Origin: Colimorpha sp045222295
GTDB taxonomy: Bacteria > Bacteroidota > Bacteroidia > Bacteroidales > P3
Reading direction: 5' to 3'
Assembly: GCA_045222295.1 (NCBI GenBank)
Contig: JBGUXP010000014.1
Coordinates: 22,310-86,309, forward strand
Length of the DNA: 64,000 bases
Both the position numbers and the translations under genes were made by a program. The notes under the pieces are model-generated. The model was not told where the DNA came from, made no database searches, and worked only from the letters and a program-made list of their open reading frames with translations. Shown here piece after piece: positions 18,908 through 27,800 of this stretch. Positions within the stretch are counted from its first letter, which is position 1. Each line of letters opens with the position of its first letter.

Positions 18908-18944
18908 GATTTTTGGCAGCAAAAAAGGCTATTATATTAATGAG
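18908..18944 (+). promoter_or_regulatory. shared T9SS-cargo upstream element, copy C
   Basis: The plus strand reads GATTTTTGGCAGCAAAAAAG then GCTATTATATTAATGAG. It aligns with copies upstream of two giant T9SS cargo genes, with a 2-base insertion in the centre. It lies 46 bp before a 31-codon frame and 153 bp before the peptidase ATG. The rest of 18745-18990 shows no gene. Confidence 0.5.
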
Positions 18945-18990
18945 AACACTTCAGTTCAAATTTAAAAGTTCAACTAAAAAAAAAATCAAA

Positions 18991-19086
18991 ATGAAAAAGA
19001 AAAAAAAAGAAATCAGCCCACCCTTCCCTATCGGCGATACCCACAGAAGACAAGTTGTCAATATAGATAATCAGAAAAATAATTAA
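18991..19086 (+). CDS. possible 31-residue leader peptide upstream of the M4 peptidase
   Basis: ATG at 18991 opens a 31-codon frame beginning MKKKKKEISPPFPIGDTHRR and ending in TAA at 19086, 11 bp before the peptidase start. It has no hydrophobic segment, so it is not a signal peptide. It occupies the position, relative to the upstream element, where the giant cargo genes have their own start codons. It may be a translated leader or just untranslated mRNA; coding status is unproven. Confidence 0.35.
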   Translation: MKKKKKEISPPFPIGDTHRRQVVNIDNQKNN

Positions 19087-19097
19087 TACAAAACGAA

Positions 19098-22000
19098 ATG
19101 AAAAGTAAAATATTTTTATTGATGTTGATTGCCACAGCATCTATGCAAACTGCAAATGCCCAGAACATAAAAAATATACAAAGTTCAGATGAAATAAACG
19201 TCGGGAAAGTATCTGACATCCCCACTCTACTATCTGAGCAGTTAAATCTCCCCAAAGGAAACACCTTCGTTGACCAAGGGGTGTACAAGAACGATTCACT
19301 AATCAGCACAACGTCAGCTTGTAATGACGAACTGGGCTATACCCATCTGAGGTACAACCAGTATTACAATGGCATACGTATAGAAGGATCATCTGTGATT
19401 GTCCACATGAAAGGAGAGAATATCGTATACACCAATGGAGATTATTATCAGTGCCACGATATCGACACCCGTCCAAACATCAATCCCGAGAAAGCCATTC
19501 TGGCAGCCCAAAAATATGTTTCATCCATAATGAATGGAATTGTGGCAGATTCAGCAATAGTAACTGAAGGAGAACCAGAGATAATAATCTGTCATAGTAA
19601 GCAGAACCCAAAAGATACAACATTGTACTTATGCTATCGAATGCATGTATCACCCCTAAACGGATATATTTATATCAATGCCTACAGCGGAGAGCCCATG
19701 GGATACGTAATGACTACCATTTTTGCCAATGGTATTGCATATACTCGTTATAGCGGCATACAGTCTATCACTACCAAAGAAGACACCAAATTCTTGTGGT
19801 TTGGAGAGCAATTCTATCTGATTGACAACATTCGTCATATCTATACATCAAACCTGAAGAACCAATTCTATCCGTATGTAGGGGAGCCCGGAACTGAAAA
19901 ATTTGTAGATAATGACAACACCTGGACCACTGGAGAACATCAAGTTAACAAGAACAACGGGGCACTTGATGTCCACTGGGGCCTTGAGCAAACCTATGAT
20001 TACTTCTTAAATAACCATAACTGGAGAAGTTTTGACGGCAATGGATGTGACATCAAGGCATACGTGCATGCATATATGCTATGTCGCGATGCATCGGGGA
20101 ATATTTATCAAACAAAAGATAACGCTGGTTATTATTCCGGATACAACCATCTTGAATTTGGTGATGGAGGAGGCGAAAGAGACATGCACACATCGCTCGA
20201 CATTGTAGCGCACGAGTTCGCCCACGCAATTTTCCATCATCTTGTGAACACCGACGAGATTACGAACGAGGAAACATTTGCAATCAATGAGGGTCTGAGT
20301 GACATTTGGGGAGCCTGTGTCGAAAAAAATGTTGCCCCATCCAAACAAACCTGGCTAATCGGAGAAGACATTTATTACAATGGGGGCTCGATACGAAACA
20401 TGTCCAATCCAAAATCCAAAGAGCATCCTAATACATACAAAGGCGATTTCTGGTATGAACACCCAGAGCGCCACGCATGGGCTGGAGTTCTTGACTATTG
20501 GTTCTATCTGCTTGCCAATGGCGGTTCTGGCACCAATGACTTTGGTTACCACTATAACGTAACTGGTATTGGAATGGAGAAAGCTGCCAGAATCGTTTTC
20601 CGTGCAGAACGTTACTACATAAACAACCAGACTAACTACAAGACACTCTGTGAGTACATGATACGCGCAGCCAAAGACCTCTCTAGTGGCCAAGAGGTCG
20701 CATCAACCATTGAGGCTTGGCGTGCCGTTGGACTACTACCTGATTACTATACCAAAGATAATGTTTATGACAATGGTTCTGAGCCCTTGCAGCATATTTC
20801 CGAAGGTTATGATAGCCCTGATATATGGGTACGTCGACATGAAGACAACGGGACCACTCATCAGCGCGCAAAACACAATAGCACCAACTACGTTTATGTA
20901 AACATTAGAAATAGGGGTATCACACAAACCTCCGATTTCACTAATCAGATCATACCAACGTTTCCCAGAAGAAAAGATAGCGTTGAAGTTTATATCAAAA
21001 AAGCTGGATTATCCGTGGACAACTGGCCTAATGACTGGACAAAAATAGGTAGCGTCGCTTTACCCTCAGTTGCTTCCGGTAATGTACAAACAGTGTGCAT
21101 TAAGGGGCATTTCCCATCCGTAGAGAACATCCATCCAAACATGACATCATTAGGGAAGGATGTGGATTATGCCATACTGACGAGAATTGTATCTAACAAG
21201 GATCCAATGTCTTTTATCGAAGGTGGCAACACAATTTACAATGTCATAAACAACAATAATATCTCATATAAAAATGCAGTCGTGTCATCCGCAATATTTT
21301 ATGATGAAATTTACCAACAGAGAGCAATTCTTGACATCAATAATATCGGAAAACCTCTGTATAAAACAAATCTACAACTAACATCACCTAGAAACTGCGA
21401 TGGTTCTCAACTATTCCGTGAAGCAGAAATCAGACTGGTATTTGAGAAGGAATTACTTAATTTGTGGAGTAACACAGGTGCAAAAATGGTAGGACTTAAG
21501 CAAATTGATGATACAATGTTTATAGTTTCTTCCCCCAATGCCGAAATTCAAGGAGCTACTATACCAGAAGATTACTATGGATATATTTGTACGTACATCA
21601 ATTTCCTAACACATGAATACACTGAAAAATACTCATACGAATACACTATTTCTCAATATGACACCAAAGATAACGAAATTATCAGCAGTGCATCTGTGAT
21701 AGTTTATAAGAATCCCCGCGATGTTCTCTTTGACGCAAAAGCAGGCAATGATCTAATTGCAAGTAAAAATTCCAACGTCGTACTCTCTGCCGAAAGTATC
21801 AATGAGGACGCTGTCTACAATTGGTATAATGCCGGCGGAAAATTAATTGGTAGCGGAGACACCCTTTCCGTTAATGTTTCGAAAACAGAAAAATACAAAC
21901 TTGAAGTCATTGCCAAGGCCGATGGCTATAAGGACTACGATAGCGTATATGTTTTTTCCACTTACGGAAACATCGAAAGCATTGCCCCAAATCCGGCAAA

Positions 22001-22217
22001 CATGCAAACTCTCATTAATTACAATCTATCTGAAGAGATAGCCAACGCATCCATCATCATCACAAACTCCTTTGGTCAAGTATTCTATTCTACACCTCTT
22101 GATATAACCCAAGACACCCACACTATAAACCTACAAGGCATACCTGCAGGTCAATACATTGTCCGACTTGAGTCCCAAGGAGTCCTCCTCGACACTAAAA
22201 CGCTAATCGTATACTAG
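19098..22217 (+). CDS. secreted M4 (thermolysin-like) metallopeptidase with T9SS sorting domain
   Basis: A 1039-residue zinc protease. A signal peptide (MKSKIFLLMLIATASMQTANAQ) leads into an FTP/PepSY-type propeptide (about 30-205, e.g. GYTHLRYNQYYNGIRIEGSS), which in this family acts as inhibitor and chaperone. The catalytic domain holds the HExxH motif H372-EFA-H376 and the third zinc ligand in INEGLSDIWG (E398). Downstream beta domains around 590-900 include one starting SPDIWVRRHEDNG. A type A sorting domain ends the protein (IAPNPANMQTLINYN ... SQGVLLDTKTLIVY). The enzyme should be exported through Sec and T9SS and cleave extracellular proteins, with preference for hydrophobic P1' residues as is typical of M4. 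Local sequence is clearly more AT-rich than the flanking genes. It is transcribed alone, between copy C of the shared upstream element and a strong terminator. Confidence 0.93.
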   Translation: MKSKIFLLMLIATASMQTANAQNIKNIQSSDEINVGKVSDIPTLLSEQLNLPKGNTFVDQGVYKNDSLISTTSACNDELGYTHLRYNQYYNGIRIEGSSVIVHMKGENIVYTNGDYYQCHDIDTRPNINPEKAILAAQKYVSSIMNGIVADSAIVTEGEPEIIICHSKQNPKDTTLYLCYRMHVSPLNGYIYINAYSGEPMGYVMTTIFANGIAYTRYSGIQSITTKEDTKFLWFGEQFYLIDNIRHIYTSNLKNQFYPYVGEPGTEKFVDNDNTWTTGEHQVNKNNGALDVHWGLEQTYDYFLNNHNWRSFDGNGCDIKAYVHAYMLCRDASGNIYQTKDNAGYYSGYNHLEFGDGGGERDMHTSLDIVAHEFAHAIFHHLVNTDEITNEETFAINEGLSDIWGACVEKNVAPSKQTWLIGEDIYYNGGSIRNMSNPKSKEHPNTYKGDFWYEHPERHAWAGVLDYWFYLLANGGSGTNDFGYHYNVTGIGMEKAARIVFRAERYYINNQTNYKTLCEYMIRAAKDLSSGQEVASTIEAWRAVGLLPDYYTKDNVYDNGSEPLQHISEGYDSPDIWVRRHEDNGTTHQRAKHNSTNYVYVNIRNRGITQTSDFTNQIIPTFPRRKDSVEVYIKKAGLSVDNWPNDWTKIGSVALPSVASGNVQTVCIKGHFPSVENIHPNMTSLGKDVDYAILTRIVSNKDPMSFIEGGNTIYNVINNNNISYKNAVVSSAIFYDEIYQQRAILDINNIGKPLYKTNLQLTSPRNCDGSQLFREAEIRLVFEKELLNLWSNTGAKMVGLKQIDDTMFIVSSPNAEIQGATIPEDYYGYICTYINFLTHEYTEKYSYEYTISQYDTKDNEIISSASVIVYKNPRDVLFDAKAGNDLIASKNSNVVLSAESINEDAVYNWYNAGGKLIGSGDTLSVNVSKTEKYKLEVIAKADGYKDYDSVYVFSTYGNIESIAPNPANMQTLINYNLSEEIANASIIITNSFGQVFYSTPLDITQDTHTINLQGIPAGQYIVRLESQGVLLDTKTLIVY

Positions 22218-22244
22218 TTTTCAATTACCATTACTAATTTAACG

Positions 22245-22280
22245 TCACGCCATATGTAAATTACATATGGCGTGATTTTT
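22245..22280 (+). terminator. Rho-independent terminator after the M4 peptidase
   Basis: A near-perfect palindrome (stem TCACGCCATATGTAA with its complement) from 22245 to 22275 is followed by five T. It starts 27 bp after the peptidase stop. Confidence 0.9.
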
Positions 22281-22302
22281 ATAGACGTATTGAAGATATA
22301 AA

Positions 22303-22336
22303 CGTCGAAGCGAGGCCCAAAGGTCTCGCTTCGACG
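22303..22336 (-). terminator. probable terminator hairpin after pnp
   Basis: A stem CGTCGAAGCGAG / CTCGCTTCGACG extended by a few further pairs, 22 bp past the pnp stop. On the minus strand it is followed only by TTTATATC, so the T tract is weak. The hairpin itself is long and GC-rich. Confidence 0.5.
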
Positions 22337-22357
22337 AAAAAAATTGTATCCAAAAAT

Positions 22358-24634
22358 TTATCTTCTGCGGCCACCGCCGTTGCCGGAGCTGCGACGCTCG
22401 CCGCCGTTGCCGCCTTCGCGACGACCATGACCGTGGTCGCCACCGTCACGACGGGGACCATTGCCGCCCTCGCGGCGCGGCCCACGGGCGGGCTTCTCCT
22501 CGACATAGCCTTCAGGCTTGGGGAGCAGGGCCTTGCGGCTGAGCTTGATCTTGCCGTTCTTCTCATCGAAGGCGATAACCTTGACCTGGAAGGTGTCGCC
22601 GACGTTGATGAGCCCCTCGAGAGTCTCGGGATGCCCCCACTCGTACTCGCTGATGTGCATCAATCCTTCCTTGCCGGGCAGGAACTCCATAAAGGCACCG
22701 AACTCAACAATCGAGACAACCTTGGCATCGAACACGTCGCCCACCTCGGGAACGGTGCAAATGTCCTTAATCCACTTGAGGGCGGCAGCGATATCATCCT
22801 TGTTCTGCGAGGCAATATCGACGATGCCAAACTCGCCTTCCTCTTCGATATTGATGATGGTGTTGGTCTCAGCCTGAATCTTCTGGATGACCTCGCCACC
22901 CTTGCCGATGACGGCACCGATGAAGTCTTTCGGAATCTTGATTTGCTCGATGCGGGGCACGAAGTCCTTATAGTCGGCACGGGGTTCAGGAATGGTCTCT
23001 GCAATCTTGTCGAGGATGTAGAGGCGACCCTGGCGGGCCTGCTCGAGAGCCTTGGCAAGAACATCATACGAAAGACCGTCGACCTTGATATCCATCTGGC
23101 AAGCGGTGATACCGTCGCGGGTACCGCAGACCTTGAAGTCCATGTCGCCGAGGTGATCCTCGTCGCCAAGGATGTCACTCAGCACGGCCCACTTGTCACC
23201 CTTCGAGATGAGACCCATGGCGATACCAGCCACAGGCTTGCGCAGCTTCACGCCAGCATCTAGCAGTGCCATGCAGCCAGCACAGACGGTAGCCATAGAA
23301 CTGGAGCCGTTGGACTCGAGAATGTCGCTGACCACACGGATAGTATAGGGACATTCCTCCTCGGTGGGGAGCACCTCCTTGAGAGCGCGCCAGGCCAAGT
23401 GGCCGTGACCCACCTCGCGGCGGCTGGTGCTACCGGAACGTTTCACCTCGCCAGTGGCGAAGCCGGGGAAGTTGTAGTGCAGCAGGAAGCGACGCATGCC
23501 CTCGATGACGGCGCCGTCGATTTTCTGCTCGTCGAGCTTGGTGCCCAGCGTACAAGTGCTAAGAGACTGGGTCTCGCCGCGGGTGAAGATGGCGCTACCG
23601 TGCACGGAAGGCAGGTAGTCGGTCTCGCACCAGATGGGGCGAATCTCATCAAGCTGACGGCCGTCGAGACGGGTACGCTCGTTGAGCACCATGTCGCGCA
23701 TGGCTTCGCGCTCGGTGTCATGGTAGTAGCGGTCAATCATGAACTTGATCTCGTCGGTGAGGGTCTCCTCGGTATAGTTGGCATCGATAAATTCCTGCTT
23801 GATGGCGGCGAAGCCGTCCTCGCGCTGGTGCTTGTTGGCGATGCCCTGCTTACTGAAGTCGTAGCACTTCTGGTAGACGGCGTCGCGCACACGCTGGCGC
23901 AGCTCCTCGTCGTTCACCTCGTGGCAGTACTCGCGCTTCTCGGTCTTGCCTGCTTCAATGGTGAGCTCGTTAAGCACGCGGCACTGAATCTTAATAGCCT
24001 CGTGGGCGGCCTTGAGGGCGTTGAGCATCACCTCCTCGGCCACTTCCTTCATCTCGCCTTCCACCATCATGATGTTATCTTCGGTGGCGGCCACGATGAG
24101 GTCAAGGTCGGCACGCTCGATGTCGTCCATGGGGGTGTTGATGACATACTTGCCATCGAGGTAGCTGACGCGCACCTCACTGACGGGGCCGTTGAAGGGG
24201 ATGTCACTCACGGCGAGGGCCGACGCGGCGGCCAAAGCGGCCAGCTGGTCAGGCATAGTGTCTTTATCGCCGCTGATAAGGGTGATATTCACCTGCACCT
24301 CAGCGTGGAAGTTGTCGGGGAAGAGGGGACGCAGAGCGCGGTCAACCAAGCGGGCGATGAGAATCTCATGCTCCGAGGGACGCGCCTCGCGCTTAAAGAA
24401 ACCACCAGGGAAGCGACCCATGGCGGCATATTTTTCCTGATAGTCAACAGTAAGGGGCATGAAGTCAACGTTCTCGCCCACCTCTTTCTTAGAACAGACG
24501 GTGGCTAAAAGCATCGTGTCGTTCATGCGGACCACGGCAGCGCCGTCGGCCTGTTTGGCCAGCTTGCCGGTCTCGATTTCAATCATACGGCCATCGCCGA
24601 GATCGAAACGCTTAGTGATAATGTGTTCGTTCAT
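22358..24634 (-). CDS. pnp: polyribonucleotide nucleotidyltransferase (PNPase)
   Basis: A 758-residue 3'-5' phosphorolytic exoribonuclease. Two RNase PH-like domains are present (about 12-140 and 310-545), the second with the conserved phosphate-binding region around SSSMATVCAGCMAL. A KH domain (IPKDFIGAVIGKGGEVIQKI, about 555-620) and an S1 domain (GDVFDAKVVSIVEFGAFMEF, about 640-710) follow. The last 50 residues are an Arg-Gly-rich tail (for example GHGRREGGNGGERRSS) of low complexity, probably adding RNA affinity; total length exceeds the roughly 700 residues of E. coli PNPase mainly because of this tail. It has its own promoter at 24758. In many bacteria pnp is linked to rpsO; here rpsO lies 5.4 kb upstream on the same strand with a giant T9SS gene between them. 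Confidence 0.96.
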   Translation of the reverse strand: MNEHIITKRFDLGDGRMIEIETGKLAKQADGAAVVRMNDTMLLATVCSKKEVGENVDFMPLTVDYQEKYAAMGRFPGGFFKREARPSEHEILIARLVDRALRPLFPDNFHAEVQVNITLISGDKDTMPDQLAALAAASALAVSDIPFNGPVSEVRVSYLDGKYVINTPMDDIERADLDLIVAATEDNIMMVEGEMKEVAEEVMLNALKAAHEAIKIQCRVLNELTIEAGKTEKREYCHEVNDEELRQRVRDAVYQKCYDFSKQGIANKHQREDGFAAIKQEFIDANYTEETLTDEIKFMIDRYYHDTEREAMRDMVLNERTRLDGRQLDEIRPIWCETDYLPSVHGSAIFTRGETQSLSTCTLGTKLDEQKIDGAVIEGMRRFLLHYNFPGFATGEVKRSGSTSRREVGHGHLAWRALKEVLPTEEECPYTIRVVSDILESNGSSSMATVCAGCMALLDAGVKLRKPVAGIAMGLISKGDKWAVLSDILGDEDHLGDMDFKVCGTRDGITACQMDIKVDGLSYDVLAKALEQARQGRLYILDKIAETIPEPRADYKDFVPRIEQIKIPKDFIGAVIGKGGEVIQKIQAETNTIINIEEEGEFGIVDIASQNKDDIAAALKWIKDICTVPEVGDVFDAKVVSIVEFGAFMEFLPGKEGLMHISEYEWGHPETLEGLINVGDTFQVKVIAFDEKNGKIKLSRKALLPKPEGYVEEKPARGPRREGGNGPRRDGGDHGHGRREGGNGGERRSSGNGGGRRR

Positions 24635-24757
24635 CTTTTTTATTGTTTTCTATTACTTTACCGCAGCCGTGGGGACCGTCCCCAAAGCCCATAAAAGTGT
24701 TAATTTCAAATATCTATCTCCTTCGGCGGGCATCTCCAGACCGGCTAAAAGAATGTG

Positions 24758-24765
24758 CAAAGATA
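24758..24765 (-). promoter_or_regulatory. pnp promoter (-7 motif)
   Basis: The minus strand reads TATCTTTG, fitting TAnnTTTG, 123 bp upstream of the pnp ATG. A degenerate -33 (TTTC) sits about 21 bp further up. The 5' untranslated region would be unusually long, which fits the known post-transcriptional autoregulation of pnp in other bacteria, though that is inference here. Confidence 0.55.
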
Positions 24766-24808
24766 CAACAAATTCCTGACATACAGAAATTATATTTAAT
24801 TTGCCCAC

Positions 24809-24839
24809 AAAAAAAGTGGCGCTCAGTTGAGCACCACTT
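24809..24839 (-). terminator. Rho-independent terminator overlapping the end of the 1601-residue T9SS gene
   Basis: On the minus strand AAGTGGTGCTC and its near-complement GAGCGCCACTT form an 11-bp stem followed by seven T in all. The ascending arm encodes the last residues (KVVL) of the preceding gene, and its TGA stop at 24823-24825 lies at the loop. Confidence 0.88.
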
Positions 24840-27800
24840 TCCGATGGAAGGTTCCTTGACTGGTAGCAACTCGGAGGAAGTAGGCTCCTCGCGACAGATG
24901 ACTGACATCGAGGCTAATCTTTTGTCCTTCCCGGGCCTGAACCACACGGCCACTCATGTCAATGAGGGTAATCTTGCCAGGGACAGATGCCTCGACGTTA
25001 ATCCTCGTGCTGGCAGGGTTTGGGTAAACTTCAACCCCCACTTTTTCAATTGCAGCGATAATCTCGGTAGTGTCGGAAACCCACTGGAAAAGGGCCGTCA
25101 TCACTGTGTCGGAAGTAACGACGATGGAGAGAGGATTACCAGTCTCGCCGTCATCCCAGCCGAGAAACTCCCAATGGCCACCAACTGAGACCGAGTCAAG
25201 AAGTCTGTAGCCAATCTCCACCGTGTCAGCTTCCATATAACGGCCACTACCATAGGTCTCGCAAGCACCATCGACATTAGCCCTCACGCTGACGATATGC
25301 CACACCGTGTCGGGCTGAGGAGGCATGGGAAGGGTGTCGAAGGTGATAATCAGGCTATCCATAGCCACCCTAGCATTGCTATAGTAGCCGACGGGGCCGC
25401 AGTGTACAAAAGCAAGGCTGATAGTCTGCCCGGCATAGGCATCAAGCGAGAGGGTATGGGTGGTCCAAACAGCATAGGGATAGTTGGCGTGGGTCTCCGT
25501 GTAGAGGGTGTCGGAGAACAGGCTGGCCGACGAGCGTCCCGAGGTGGAGCAGAGCAAACGCATGGTGGTCTCGCTGACAACGCCACTCCACTGCAGGGTG
25601 ATGCCGGTGGAATTGGAGGGCAACTCTATCAGCGGCGAAACAAGCCAATCGTCAGGAAAGAAGACCACATTGCCTCCATAACTACCCCAGTTGCCTACGG
25701 TGGAAATCATGCACGGGTATTGACCACTGTGGAAGTAATAGTCGATGCCGTTGTGCCAGAGACCTGGATCGTAGCCTGGGTCGTTGGGGTTGCGCACCGT
25801 GTCGAAACTCCATATCTTCCAGCAATAGCGCTCGATGGTGTCGATACCCGGCGTAGCAATATAAGGGAAGTCGGTGACGGAATGGCAGTCATGCACCTCT
25901 ACAACGCGACAAGCCATACTGCTGCCGTAGATATTGGCGGCCACCACTGTAATGGTATCGATGCCTCCGATGGAATAGATTAAATTGAAGTTGGAGGTAT
26001 GCGGTATGAGGTATGAGGTGTCGAGGAGCGTCGAGTGCCAGGTATAGGTGAGGCCGGTGGTGTCGCCTCGCAAGAGGTGGGCAGTGTAGGTTGCCATGCC
26101 GTCACAGGTGTAATGGATGGGGTCGGCATCCATACTCACCAAAGGCATCAGGCGCCCGGGCCAAGAAACCGTAACCACACGGATGGCAGTGTCGACGCCA
26201 AAAGAAGTGGTGGCAATCACACTGATGGTATCAATGCCCGCATGAGGGTAAATTACATTGAAGCCAGAGGTATGAGGTATGAAGAAAGAGGTGTCGAGGA
26301 GAGTCGAATGCCAGGTATAGGTGAGACCTGTGGTGTCACCACTGGTGAGGGCGGCGGTATAGGTAACGATATCGTCAAGGGCATTGACTTGCGAAGGACC
26401 ATAAATAGCTGCCACAGGCGGCATGCCGGGATTACCGGTGAGGAACACCTCGACATTGTCGAGATAAACCTGCTCCCAAGAATACGGGTTCAAGAAGCGG
26501 ATAGCCATCCGTGCCCCCGGCACGGTGACTCCGCTGAAACCGATGGTATCGCGGCTCATGTTATAATAGATAGATGTGTTGCGCGACAGGGTATGCAACG
26601 GAGTGAATACGGTATCAACCATATAGCCTACCGACAAAGTGCCATAATAGGAATCATTATAATAGTCCACAGCCAACGACAACTGTCCCAAGGGATATTC
26701 AAAGCCCGGCAGCACTACAATGGCGACACCATCGCCATAGTTGGATCCACTGCCTGCTATCATATTGAGTGTCATATCGTCTTCTGACGAATAGCCATAT
26801 TCAACAGCATAGGGGGCGTAATAGGCAACTCCCGAGAAGTATCGAGACCAGCAATCGGGCAAGAAGCCTCCTGTGTTGCCACTACGATGGGGTACCGACT
26901 CGAAGTCCTCGTAATAGGGAACGTTCATATAGTTGCAGTTACGATTGACCTGAACAATAAGTGTGGCGGTGTTACTTCCGTAGGCGTTGGTGGCTGTAAC
27001 CGTCAGGGTGTCGATACCCGTGGTGAGGTACACCAAATCCACCCCCTCAAGGCCATTCATCACCCATGTGCTATTCAACAACGAAGAATGCCACGTGCAA
27101 GTCAGCCCTGCGGTATCGCCCCAAATGAGGAAGGCACTGAAGAAAGTGGTGTCGTGGCTCAAGGCCGAAGAAGGACCATGAAGAGCCACTCGCGGAGCCA
27201 TGCTCGAGGTGCTGAAGGGAAACACCTCGATATTGTCGATAGCCACACCAAACCATGCCGACCCGTAAGTCCAGCGCAAAGCAATGCGGGCGTTGCTGTC
27301 AGGCACCGACGCAAGCGTAACCGTATCGCGCAGGTAGTTCCCCGCATGAGAAATCATCGTGGTTACCGTGACGAAGGTATCGGCGATACCATAATATCCC
27401 ACACTGAGCGTCCCCATATTGACACGCTCGAAGCGATAATCGAAGGCAATGGAGAGGTGATTCGTAGGCTGACTGAAACGGGGCAACACCACCTCGGCTT
27501 TGTCACCATAGCCCGAAGAACTCCCCGCCAACATCAAAAGCGCCTGGCCGGGAATGTCATTAATATACTGGTAGCCACCCGTAGAGATGACGTGCGGTGC
27601 AAAAGCGGTATTGCTGCCATTCCATGTACTGGTCCAGCATTTAGGCAAGTGGCCAACAGACGAAGACAAGACAGCAGTGACACCCTCGAAATCCTCTACA
27701 TAGGGGAGATACATACTGTTGCAGTTCCTCACCGCAACAACAGCCTCAGCCGTGTCGGCGCCGTCGTTATTGCTCACAATCACCCTAAGGGTATCGATAC

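Noticed and set aside
22245..22280. Long palindrome as an attachment site or origin
   Set aside because: It sits just after a stop codon and is followed by a T run, which fits an ordinary terminator.
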